Position numbers and translations under genes: made by a program. A model generated the notes under the pieces. That model saw nothing but the letters and a program-made list of their open reading frames with translations. It searched no databases and was not told the origin of the DNA. From NCBI GenBank assembly GCA_000507305.1, contig DF239574.1, positions 19,416-83,415 of the forward strand: 64,000 bases of DNA. Reading direction: 5' to 3'. This DNA is from Breviolum minutum Mf 1.05b.01. Taxonomy: Eukaryota > Sar > Dinophyceae > Suessiales > Symbiodiniaceae. Within the stretch, counting starts at the first letter, position 1; every line of letters begins with the position of its first letter. Below are positions 45,856 through 56,400 of the stretch, in pieces.

Positions 45856-46669
45856 GTGAAGCTGCGTCAGGGAATCTCAGGGTGTTACCTTTGGATCTTG
45901 GAGAAGGGGCGTTTGGTTTGGTTTCCCCGATTTGCTTGCTGTAAATGGGAGTTTTTTGATGTTGCTTGGGGATGCATTGTTGGGAATTCGGATACTATGT
46001 GGATATTGTGAGATGGTATGCAGCAATTTAGATTGAATAGTTATGTGTATAGCGTATTTGACGCGGACCATTGCAAAACACTGGGAGATAAGACAGGGTT
46101 TTCACTTTCACTGAGCCATTTTTGCTGTTGGAAGACATCTGTGACACAATCAAGTTTGTAGTTTTGGCATCTTTTTGGCTGTTTGGGGGTAAGGGTTGTT
46201 GAACCGTCAAACCGTTTAATCACTGTCCGCAGAAGTGATATGATGCTTGTCTTACCACTAAGGCTGGGTTTTTGGTCAAGCACCAAAGCATTGACCAACA
46301 GAGAAGCTATTGATGTGTCTGACTCAGATGGGTATCATGTTGATGCAACTGCCAGTGGAAGGAATGGTGCCTATCGAATCCAGTGGTGCATGTGACTTGG
46401 AAGGTGGTGGTTAATGTTATGCACGTACTGTCGCCAAAGCCATCAGGAAATGGGGGCAGCTGCCAAAGAGCGTCTGAGTCCTAAAAGTTTCTTTTTTGGA
46501 AACCATGCCATTGCTATTTATTCCAATTAAACTCCAGCAAAATCACTCCAAATTCAATCTTGCTGCTATTAAACAGGCTACTACTTCCCAAACATCAGTG
46601 TTCAAGAGAGAAAACCCACGGGAAAACAATTCGAACATGTCCCTCCTGTTGGGTTTCTGAGGCTTAACC

Positions 46670-48643
46670 ATGACTGCGACCGACCGCGTGTTGGTCTCCA
46701 TCACCCTTTGTCATGCCTTTGGCATTGGATCTGCAGTATCCAGCGCATGGCTGGCAGGTGCCAAAAAGAGTTGTTTTCAGAGATTCCAAAGATGATAAAA
46801 AGATGCGACTGAAAAAACATTAGAGGTTCTGAAGGTGCGAATGTTGACTTGTAGCCATCTCGGTACTGGCTGGTTTAATTATACCTTAATCAATCATACT
46901 GTTGATGGCTGAAATCCTGCACCACCTGGGATGTATAAAACCCAATAAAGAATGGGATAGTTACCATATCAACTGGTGCAGGATTTCAGCCATCACAGGA
47001 GAAACTGGCCAACAGTTTCTCCAGTGATCAAATCGATGATTTCTGCCTTGAAGCTCAGGGGCTGGCCTTGTACTTCCAGGTGCAAACGGCGGAGGGAAAC
47101 GGATCAACTTTTTTGTGTCGTGATACTGTTGATGGAAGAAATCTTGCACCACCTGGGATGTATAAAACCCTGTAAATAATGGGATAAACTACCAACCTCA
47201 ACTGGTCGGATGTCTTCCATCAACAGTATCAATGTATGATGTGTGTCTGTTTTCTCCTTTTGTTTTTTTTGTGTGCGTTCAATTTTTGGAAAGTTGATTC
47301 AATTTCAAAACAAGAATCAAGATAAGAAGTTGATGATCTCCAGATTCAACACTGTTTTTTCTTTATTGTTGAGGTGTTTTTGGGTGTTTTGACATATTTT
47401 TGAAGACCATTGGGGTGATGAAAAAAACACATTAAACCCACCAAGCAACCCATTGGTTTTTGTCGAGTCAGGCGCTAGCGGGATCCGTGGTTGTGGTAGC
47501 CCGAGTCAACGAGCTGAGGCCCAAAAAGTGACCAAAAACACCTTGGTGTGTTTGCTGTACATACTGGTAGGTGATTATATATACACCCCCAAAGTTTAAC
47601 ATAGAACCTGAAAATGATGGTTTCAGGTTCCATGTTAAACTTCAGGGGTGTACTCCTGAGTTACGTTGGTATTATGCACTGCAAATAAATCTGAATCATG
47701 GAATGTCTGGGGGATTATATAGGGGACTATATATATTCCACTCCTCAAAGAATATTTTCGTATTGTGCACTTCAATTTTATAAGTACTGGTATCGTGGAA
47801 TGTCAGTACGTTTTTTTTTGTTGTGAGTGTTGTACTCACCTGCATTTAATGATAGAAGATGATGAGAATATGCCAGCTATATAGTGTATAAACTGAAGGT
47901 CAATGATGTAAGCATGACTGGGCTCAATGATGTTTATCAACCTATCAACTCAAATGGCTGCACTTTCTAATCGAACTTGAACCGAAATCTGAAGAAAGAA
48001 ACGGCCTGTCTTCCAAATTTTGTTTTTTTCCAGGGCCGATTTTCAGGCATTGCGGCATTGCGCATGTTTTTTTGCACTACATGGTCACCCCCTTTTAAAA
48101 ACATCATTACGCTTGAAATGATGGTAATTCACCTGTTGTAGTGAGACATCTCTGACTTTGGCCCAGATTCCTGTGTTTCTTCCAGGCCACCCTGGCTGCC
48201 ATGATCTCGGAGAAATGTAGCCTCCTCTTCGCAGCACGAAGCCCAAAAGATTTGAAGGACACAGAAATCTGTCAGATCTGTTGCATCTTCCAAGTTTTTC
48301 TCAATTTTTTCACTTGTTCAAATACTATAAATACTGCTTTCCTGTTGAAACCCCTTCAGTTTTCCCATTTTTTGGAGAATGACTGAGGATGTTCATACTT
48401 TAAAAGCCTTGCCTCCAACAACCAGTGGTGAGCTGGTTCTTCGTGGAGGCTGTTGCAAGGCCCATCGTGGTGCAACGACCACATTCCACATTCTCTCAGA
48501 GGATCAGAAGTTACCTTCACCTTTTTTTTCAGGTTGGCAGTGGTGCTGATTTTTTGGAAGTGAAAGAAGCGAAACTGGGCCCAAATGGTGAGTTGGAAAC
48601 TCAGAAAATTTCACTGAATGGTGATTTGCGCCTGGTAGTTTGA
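46670..48643 (+). CDS. Small membrane protein gene, unrecognised, with a probable 13-nt exon
   Basis: Starts at ATG 46670. Exons: 46670-46757 (VLVSITLCHAFGIGSAVSSA), 47479-47518 (AGSVVVVARVNEL), microexon 48034-48046 (ADFQ), 48186-48257 (ATLAAMISEKCSLLFAARSP), about 48430-48510 (GELVLRGGCCKAHRGATTTF), 48533-48643 (VGSGADFLEVKEAKLGPNGE, ending LNGDLRLVV and a stop). The first four junctions agree in phase (GT, GC, GC donors); the last two are less sure. The N-terminal half has one or two hydrophobic segments. No family recognised. Confidence 0.45.
46899..47230. repeat. Two family A elements flanking an exon-like segment
   Basis: Copies at 46899-46997 (ends TACTGTTGATGGCTGAAATC and GGATTTCAGCCATCA) and 47128-47230 (TACTGTTGATGGAAGAAATC and CTTCCATCAACAGTATC). 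Between them the minus strand reads an open LEVQGQPLSFKAEIIDLITG-like stretch that ends in a stop, possibly captured coding sequence. Confidence 0.7.
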
Positions 48644-49351
48644 ATCAGCGGAGGCTTCAAGGCTTGTAAGGCTTCAAAACTGCCGGAAAGTCTGCCAAAT
48701 TTGAGGATGATGCCTTTGGAATATGCAAAAGTGCCATTAGTGGCTGTTGGCAAGCGTTGATCCAGGCAATGGTCGTCACAATTTTGGCTTGTTGGACTGT
48801 TTCAACAACATTTCAAAGCTGTGAGATGAGACAATGGCCTTGAACCGTTTGGACTCTTTGAGATACACATGTTACCCCCCAGCAGTTGGAGCGCTTTCAT
48901 GAATGTGGGTAATCCCGTAGCCTTCCTTGGGAAGCTTCACCAAATCTGTTGCAGGACGATGTCGAGGCATCCATTTGTGACGGCCTTAGGGGGTCGGCTC
49001 TGTCCGGAGAAAATCGGCGATGCGACAGCGAAAAAGAGAGGTTGAAAATCGTTGGTAAGGCAAGGGTCTTGGTATCAGCCTTTTTGTCCCAGGCAAAAAC
49101 GTTGGAAAGATGGGTTTGTATGGGCTGAAATGAGCATGTTTGGAAGTTTTTTTTTCTTCGAAAACCTTTGGTGGCTTGTTGATTGTGTTGCTGAGTTGAT
49201 AAAAATTTGCCAAAGGTATGGATCAAAAAACCATAGAGGTTTGGCAAAAGCAAAGATATACCTCTCTTTTCGATAAGGATCTGCTACCTGCCCAACCTTC
49301 AGCGTTGTGCTCAAGTTTTTTTCTGCGCTGGCCTGGCGATTGAAATTCCCA
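48644..49351. other. No confident gene; one open stretch
   Basis: After an AG at 48955, a + strand frame stays open to about 49128 (CDGLRGSALSGENRRCDSEK). I cannot tell whether it is an exon. The rest shows nothing recognisable. Confidence 0.35.
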
Positions 49352-50724
49352 ATGGCCAAAAAGAAAGTCATGGTCGATGTGATCAGCGATGTGGTCTGAC
49401 CTTTTTGCTGGATTGGAAAGAGAAATTTAGAAGGAGCCATGAAAGAGTCGCTTGGTGTTTAGATAGTTTAATATGATGAGTTAGTTGTTGCAGTTGTTGA
49501 AGATGTATGTTTGATGTACTACTCATATTGTAAAGAGACCACACTCACAACTGATTGGATAACTTTCTGGGGGATTGCGACACTTGGATGGGAATAAACT
49601 CTGATGAAAATCATTTTGCAACTAACCTTGGAGACTTTCCATAATTAAACATCATCAATCCAATTGAGCAATGAAAAAAGCCATAGTTGTTTAGGGTATA
49701 TAGGGGATTATACTACACAGCTATAAGGGGATTACAATAGGCTATTACAAGGATCCTTATTAAACAACCAGGATGGCTCAATGGAAAATCTCACCTAGGT
49801 GTGGCGAAAACTTGGACTTTGAAGTCAGATGGTTGCCATTTCAACTGGATCCCAGGGCTTCTGAAAAACCATCGAGTCGAATGGAGGCCGTACATGTTTG
49901 GTGAGTTGGAATGACTTGCCTGGGTTGCAAGTGATAAATTGACATCACTTTGATACAATTTTAATTAACTGAAGCTCTAGAAAGATGAGGGGTATTATAT
50001 TTTTCCACAAAAAGGCGTGTTGCTGGTGGCAGAGGCCTATGCCAAGAAATTTGGAAAGGGCAAAGAGGAGGTCATGCAAATGGGCCAGTGGATGAAGCTT
50101 TCTCAAAAGTGTGTGATATATCTTGAAGTTGCTACTGTAAATGCATCAGTTGTCAGTTGTCATGATGGGTTTACTCATGTTTTACATAGTTGGTACCTTT
50201 GTATTCAATCCTTTGTACTGTTTTTTGCATGTTTCTGTACCCTTCTACATGCGAATTCCAGGTTGTCCAAGGTTTCTGTTACAACGAAACCAAGGAAAGC
50301 CAAGTTTGATGCCGCCCAGCTGCCCTATGAATTCTCCGAAGCGGCGTTGGTGTCTTGACAGGTATAAATTGGACGTGGCACCCTCCCAGTTGCACATGAA
50401 GGTTCATGGAGATTCCCTAATAATTTTTGTAATAACTTCTGGTGGTGACTGACACTGAAGGTATAAATTTCTGGTTTTTGTTATTTCTCCATGGCAAGGA
50501 CCATTGTCTTTTCCAGCCCATCCAGATTCACTAGACCAGACACACGGAACACGAGTGGTCAGGAGGGCACTTTCATGGGGTGGCGGTGGCACAGATCCAA
50601 GGTAAGCAATACATTTGATGCCCATCGCGTGCTGACTGCAGCCTACAAGCACCTCTACCGCAATCAGTTTTAATAGGTTTCAATGTTTAGGATGTTTGGT
50701 TTATGATGGTTTACAATGCTTTTC

Positions 50725-50784
<60 letters not shown>

Positions 50785-50786
50785 GG

Positions 50787-50863
<77 letters not shown>

Positions 50864-52311
50864 ACATATAACTTTCTGTCCATCCCTTTTTTTCAGATGG
50901 ACACAAAAAACCATCTTTTTCATGGGCCTGTGAGGCATGGTGGTGCTTCAGCACAGGACAAGGCTGCTGAGGCCCTATTCCATTCGTACTTTGCCAAAGA
51001 GAAGGCACCCAATGACCCGGAAGAACTCAAAGAAGCCGCAAAGGCTGCAGGACTTGATAGTACTTCTGTGCACCTCGGATCATGGGATCGGATGGATACA
51101 ATTTGCAGTTCGGAGTTTGATATGCAAGTTGGTACATTTGAAACTGTTGATACATTGGATCGAACTTGTAACATGCAAAAATTGAGGCTTGACAAAAGTT
51201 TTGCAGAATCAGAAACCCAAGAAGAGATGAAGGTGGGAAAGAAATTGGGAGTCGCTCGGATTGCATGGCGCAACTCTGGGCATTTTAATTATGGAATTTT
51301 GCGCCAAATTTGATAGGAATTGAGTGAGCACAAGCACACCATTTGTCATCATTTGTCCATTTGCCGCTTGCGTTCAAAGGTGTGATATCTTCTTTTCTTT
51401 GTTTTTTTTTCCGCACTTTTGCTGCTTTTCACTTAGGTGACAGGTGTGCCACATTTTGTGATCCGAACAGAGGATTCGAGGACGCTGATATAGTTTTTGA
51501 TTGACCAATGGGACAATTCTTAAGATCCACCAAACTGCCAACACATTTGTTAAACAAAGCGTCTCCTCCATGCTGCACATTCGAAACATATTTCTGCCAA
51601 CTTTTTTGCTTGAAAAGTACCCTCCCAGGAACTAAACATCTCTCCCCAAATGGAAACTGTTTGTCTCTTATTTTCCATCGGTGAGATCTTAATTGATAGG
51701 CTTCGCAAAACCGGCGATGCAGCCTGTATTATTGGGATGGGCAAATGATTTGCAAACCAAGAAGCATATTGAGAATGAAAAAGGAGTAGAAGAAGTTGAG
51801 AAGAAACGATGTAGAAAATGTGGATGCTAGAGAGTGCTTGAATTATATAGGGGAGAAAATGCTACATGCAATATTTGCTTGGGATATAGGGAAAACTGGG
51901 CAAAGAAGAATGAGGAGAAAGTTCGGGTCATGAATAAGAACTACTGGGATGAACATAGGGAAGAAAAGAGAGAGTATAACAAGGAATATAGTCAGAGGGA
52001 AGTAGATTGTGAGGTGTGTGTGGATGTAGGGTTAGGAAATGTAATTGGGCAAGACATTTGGGAACTAGAAAGCATATGTTGGGGGGCGGTGGTGGAAAAG
52101 TTGATGGTGTTGTGGGGGGAGGGGGAGGATAAGATGAAGGGTAAGCATGAGCTCTGCGCGTAAAGTTACATTTTCATTATACATTTCACCACGCCATGAG
52201 TCGCCAAACAAAAATAAAATGGTGGGGAAACTCACGGCGAGGACGGAGCAGATTTCCGGTGCCCAGCCGATGGAAAGCTTTTTGAAGGCCTTCCAAGTAG
52301 TGACTCGATAG
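49352..52311 (+). CDS. DsbA/FrnE-type thiol oxidoreductase, candidate selenoprotein (in-frame TGA in CxxC)
   Basis: Thioredoxin-fold oxidoreductase of the DsbA family. Exons: 49352-49449, 49799-49889, 50035 to about 50111, about 50300-50349, 50602-50648, 50935-51250, 51437-51472, 52249-52311. Motifs: MAKKKVMVDVISDVV, then TGA (49397-49399), then PFCWIGKRNLEGAM; VRWLPFQLDPRASE; YAKKFGKGKEEVMQMGQWMK; FDAAQLPYEFSEA; VSNTFDAHRVLTAAYK; SAQDKAAEALFHSYF; EEMKVGKKLG; VTGVPHFVIRTE; ISGAQPMESFLKAFQ. All are in family order, including the cis-Pro loop TGVP. The catalytic CxxC appears as TGA-Pro-Phe-Cys, as in UxxC selenoproteins. Donors are GC, GT, GT, GT, GC, GT, GA. Exon 50935-51250 carries an extra ~45 residues that could be an unrecognised intron. 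Alternatives: a TGC to TGA mutation, or a base error. I could not identify a SECIS element by eye in 52312-52640. Confidence 0.82.
49690..49775. repeat. Repeat family G copy ahead of a DsbA exon
   Basis: GGTATATAGGGGATTATACT ... GGATCCTTATTAAACAACCA. It ends 23 nt before the acceptor of exon 49799. Confidence 0.7.
50725..50863 (+). repeat. (TTG)n microsatellite in a DsbA intron
   Basis: About 45 TTG units with one TGG interruption, in the intron between exons 50602-50648 and 50935-51250. Confidence 0.97.
51795..52165 (+). pseudogene. Decayed zinc-finger ORF of mobile-element or viral style, inside a DsbA intron
   Basis: A purine-rich stretch unlike its neighbours. One frame reads RCRKCGC, a stop, then RVLELYRGENATCNICLGYR (two CxxC pairs) and a charged tract with EEKREYNKEY, then EVDCEVC. 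The continuation NWARHLGTRKHM, which would supply the His pair of a C2H2-like finger, lies in a different frame, so at least one stop and one frameshift separate the parts. This layout (Cys ribbon, Tyr/Lys/Glu-rich helix, C2H2 finger with H..T.KH) recalls small ORFs in protist mobile elements and large DNA viruses of algae. That comparison is from memory. Confidence 0.4.
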
Positions 52312-52639
52312 TCCACGGCCAAGCTGTGGACCTGTCGGTCGACAGGAGAGTTCGACTTGAGAGTCGATGGTTTTGTTGATGAGCAATCAAAAAGAGCCGA
52401 AGTTCGCATCAAACCTCTCAAATCGGGAACTTGAAGAAAGGTTATGTCAATGTCAGCTCAGGCTGGCAAATTTTCGACCTTAGGGTCCACCTTGTTTTTT
52501 TTACAAAACGCACGGAGTAGCATGAATCATGTTAATTAAGTTGCAATATTAGAGAGATTTCTGAGAAGACAGGGTAAACACAGTGTTTTTTCTCGAATTT
52601 CATATCAACTCCTTGCATCAACTGGAGGACTTTTCGCTT

Positions 52640-52945
52640 GCGAATGATTTTCGTTGGAAAGTTACCGCTTCCCGACGAACTTGACAGTCAAGCGAAACGT
52701 TGTTTTGCTCAATGTTGTGGGATCCGGTGATATCAGTTTTTGGTGAAGGGTGAGTTGATTCTGGTCGTAATGTTTAACTGCATGTACAGGGTATAGCATT
52801 ATATGCAGAACATCCCAATTTTGATATATTTTGATAGGATCCCAAATTTGTATCCACTGGAACCTGACAAATGAGAGCACAGCAGTTGCTGTGAGAGGAG
52901 GCAATGTGAAGTACAACTCATCCTGTGAAGAAAATGTGACTTAAG
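52640..52945 (+). CDS. C-terminal exons of an unrecognised gene
   Basis: Two exon-like pieces: about 52664-52736 (RFPTNLTVKRNVVLLNVVGS) and about 52846-52945 (ICIHWNLTNESTAVAVRGGN, ending SCEENVT and a stop). N-glycosylation-type sequons (NLT, NES) and paired Cys suggest an extracellular or luminal region. No family recognised; upstream exons were not found. Confidence 0.35.
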
Positions 52946-53402
52946 CTGCATGTGACAAGGATGTGCATTTGTATGCGTTATGTGCTTTGGATTGACTTCT
53001 CAAAGTGTATGGTAAATCGAATTCCTTAGATTCCAGTTACATGTCAGTGATAATTCTAGAAAAACATAATATATAGATGTATTGAGGTATATTATTACTA
53101 TTTTTTTCCCATTTTTAATTTGGCTTGATATGAGCCTATGATTCTTGATGCCGTTTGTGGCCCTTGCCTTGGCCTTTTTGCTCCGTTTCCCTCCTTTGGT
53201 TTCTCTGGAAATCAGTTGTTAGTCATTCAAAAATAATAATGAACACATCATTTGACAAGCGCCCAAAGTCTGGAACACCATGAGTATAGCAGAAGTAGAC
53301 GCATGAATGAAGCAATGCAGTATCATATTTTCATATGTTTTACCTAAACCCAACGAATTACCAAGATCATTGAATCCTCGCGCCGACAAAGCACGGCGTT
53401 TC

Positions 53403-56400
53403 AAGCCGGCGTTCATGGCTTGGCTAGACGACATTGTCGGGGATTGGAATGACAGCAGTGGAAACCACTACCAGGTTGGCGGTTGGCTCTCTTGAGAAAA
53501 TTTTCGCACATGCTTTTTTGGGATATGTTTTTTTCCGGTGGGAATTTACTTTAAAAAACACAACACAATGTGTGTGTGGGTTTTTTTCTCCGTTGTGTTT
53601 TTTATTTGTTTTTTTTTCATCATCTTGTTTCAACTCATGGTTCGGTTACTTAGTTGTTGGTTTTTCGGGGCTTTTTGGGTTCCGTTTTTGGCTTCCGAGG
53701 ATCGATCACCGAATATGAAAAACGGGATTTTCGGGATTGGTAAAAAAACGGGGAAACCCGATTTGAGGGACCCCAAACCACCGGGACCGACCCAAACCAA
53801 CAAACAATTACTTACCCCCCCGATGTTTAGCAGCGAGTTTACACCTGAAAAATGGTGGTTTTAGCAGACCTGTTGGGTTTTGGTAACTTTTCAGGGGCGT
53901 TTCCTGTCAAACTTCGGAAAGGTAACCATTAGTTGATGGTTGAAACCCGGGGGGTTTGGAGTCCGAAAATGCGGTGCAACCATGGGAAGTGGCAAGCTCC
54001 GGCATGCCCACGGGAACCAGGTGTGGATTGATGAATCAGGATATTCCTGCAGTGTGCGAACGGAACGCAAGAATGGTCATATCAAGACGACCAAGGGAAT
54101 GCTCAAGTATGATAGTCACTTAGCTATCAATTTTCCGGAAAGAAAAACAAGATTTTGGGCTGGTATTCTTTAAATGCTCATTGGTTGGTTGCTTGGTGGG
54201 CTGGTGATGGCCCTCAAATGAGAATGGACCTGCCACCAACCACTGGGTCAGTATTCCTTCTGTATTTGTTTGTTTCTTATTACTAGAGCGCCTGCAACTC
54301 AAAGCCATATCCCGACGTCTCACATTTTGCATCAAGCAGAAACATGCATTTTGTGAGAGAGACGATGCCACAAACTTTTTGGAAGAAATTGCTGTTGTTT
54401 TCGGTGATTTTGAATGAATGCAAGAGTGAATGCTGACATGTCAATGTGAGCAATCACTTTCTGAAATTGGATTCTCTGACTTTCTCACTATCTGCTTCAG
54501 TGATGACCATTTTCACCACTTCCACTTTCGCAAAAATCGCCAATTTGGACCTTTTCAGGTCACTCTGGAAAATTGATGTGGGGCCGCAGTTACTACCTGC
54601 AGACAAGGAAGGATGACCCTAGCAGAGTCTATTGGAAGCCCTTGAAGAATGTGAAGCCATACACTTGGTTCAGGTGCGCACGGGTGCGCCTAGGGGCCTA
54701 GATATTGTATAGCTGCTTGCATATATTGTAATTCTATACATATATTTATGTATTCATTCTTGGATATCTGGGATGTTGGATTTGGTAAAAAATGACATGT
54801 TTTTGACAGTGCGTGGGTTGAGTGATGTTTTCTCACGTTTCAGGTCTGGTGAGGATATAGACGAAGAGGAGGAGGAGGAAGATGAAGATGATGATGAAAC
54901 TTCGCGCTGGGATGCTGACAAGAGCAACGCAAACAAAACGCCCTCCTTGGAGCAAGTCACTCAGTAAAGCAGGTTTTTATCCTTTTTCTTTTGTTTTGAT
55001 GTAATCAGTTAAACCTGTTTGTTGTTTTTTTTTGTTCCAATTTTCACACGCAGGAGCTTGCACCTGCCAAACACTCCTGTTCGCTTCGTAATACTGTTAA
55101 GCCACAGGCTTCCAAGATTGATTTCTTCAGCTTCTCAGAGTCTCACCTTTTTAGGTAGTTGGAAGTTGGCAAGATGATGACGGCACCAGCTACAAAGATC
55201 ACACAAGATGAGGGTGGTTGGTCCTGTAGTGCCAGCATCAAGAATCACGATGGTCGTTGCTACGAGGTGAAAGAAGATATCATTTGTTACCCAAACAAAG
55301 GCGAGGAGGAGTTGGTAAAAATGCAATCCAGTTCCCCCACCAAAAAAAAAGCGCCTTTTTCGAGTTGCTGATCTTCCATTTTTCCAATGAGCTTACATAA
55401 AACATCAAGAAAAACAGTTCAACATGGCAGCTGGCACTCTATTTTGTTTTGGTATTTTTTAGATATCAAATCCCAAACTTGTCATTTTCAACGAGGCGTT
55501 TGGACTTTGTAATGTTACGATTCTTGTACCAACCCCAGGCCGCTGCACTTTCTAAAAACCCATCCCGAAAGACCAGTGCCTTTGACGGTGGTCAGGCGTG
55601 TGGTGGAACGACTACTACTTGGATCCCATAGAAGGTGACCATGTCGCTGAAAGAGATGACTACGTAGACCTTGAAACATCAACTTTGCAGATTTGTTTCA
55701 GCAGTTTGCAGGTTGGAATTTTCTGATCAAGTCACCCATGAAATTGAGGTGATGGCAGCAAAATCTGTTGGAAATGTGCGGAATCTGGGAAAGACTTTTG
55801 GTGGAAAAGCATTCCAGAAATTTCCTCAGCTACTTGGCCCTTACTGTAAACGTGACGTGTCGACCATAGGTCTTGACCTAAAGAGACATTCGATTCAATG
55901 CACAAGAGTCACAAGAGTATTAGTTGATGTGATATCAACTTAAATATGATTCAATATGTTTCAATCAACTAGATACTTATGTTCAAGCTGACAATTTATT
56001 TCAGCAGCATGGCAGTACTCGTACATTCCACATTCACGAATGACACCAGGCTTCCGAACAGAAAGAGACAAAGCTTCAAGTCATCACCGGGTCATGGACA
56101 GATGAGGAACCTAACGAAACCGGCGAGCCACAAAAGGGTGGTGGGTTTACTGGCGATTTTTGTCGATCTATACCCCCTTGAATTTGACAGAGTTACCCAA
56201 AAGAGCCATATTCAAAATATTTTAAAATACGGAAGGAGATATCATATACATTAAAACACTCATTTCTATCATTTCTGTGTAAAATTTTACGAAAGTGCAA
56301 AAACAATTTATGATGGTGGGTAATATCTTAAGGATTTTTTGCAGGCTTTTTCTTGAAACAGATGACCTTCTCACCCCCCGAAACCCCAAAATTTCGATGA

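Noticed and set aside
50696-50935. Long ORFs of poly-Val, poly-Leu, poly-Asn or poly-Thr across (TTG)n arrays (also at 5707-5979, 13814-14136, 21221-21540)
   Set aside because: They are translations of trinucleotide arrays open in all six frames. Only the part of the 50696 frame after 50935 matches a family and is kept as a DsbA exon.
52312-52640. SECIS element for the candidate selenoprotein (ATGA at 52379-52382 followed by an A-rich stretch)
   Set aside because: I could not draw the required helix and quartet by eye. It needs a dedicated search, so no feature is claimed.
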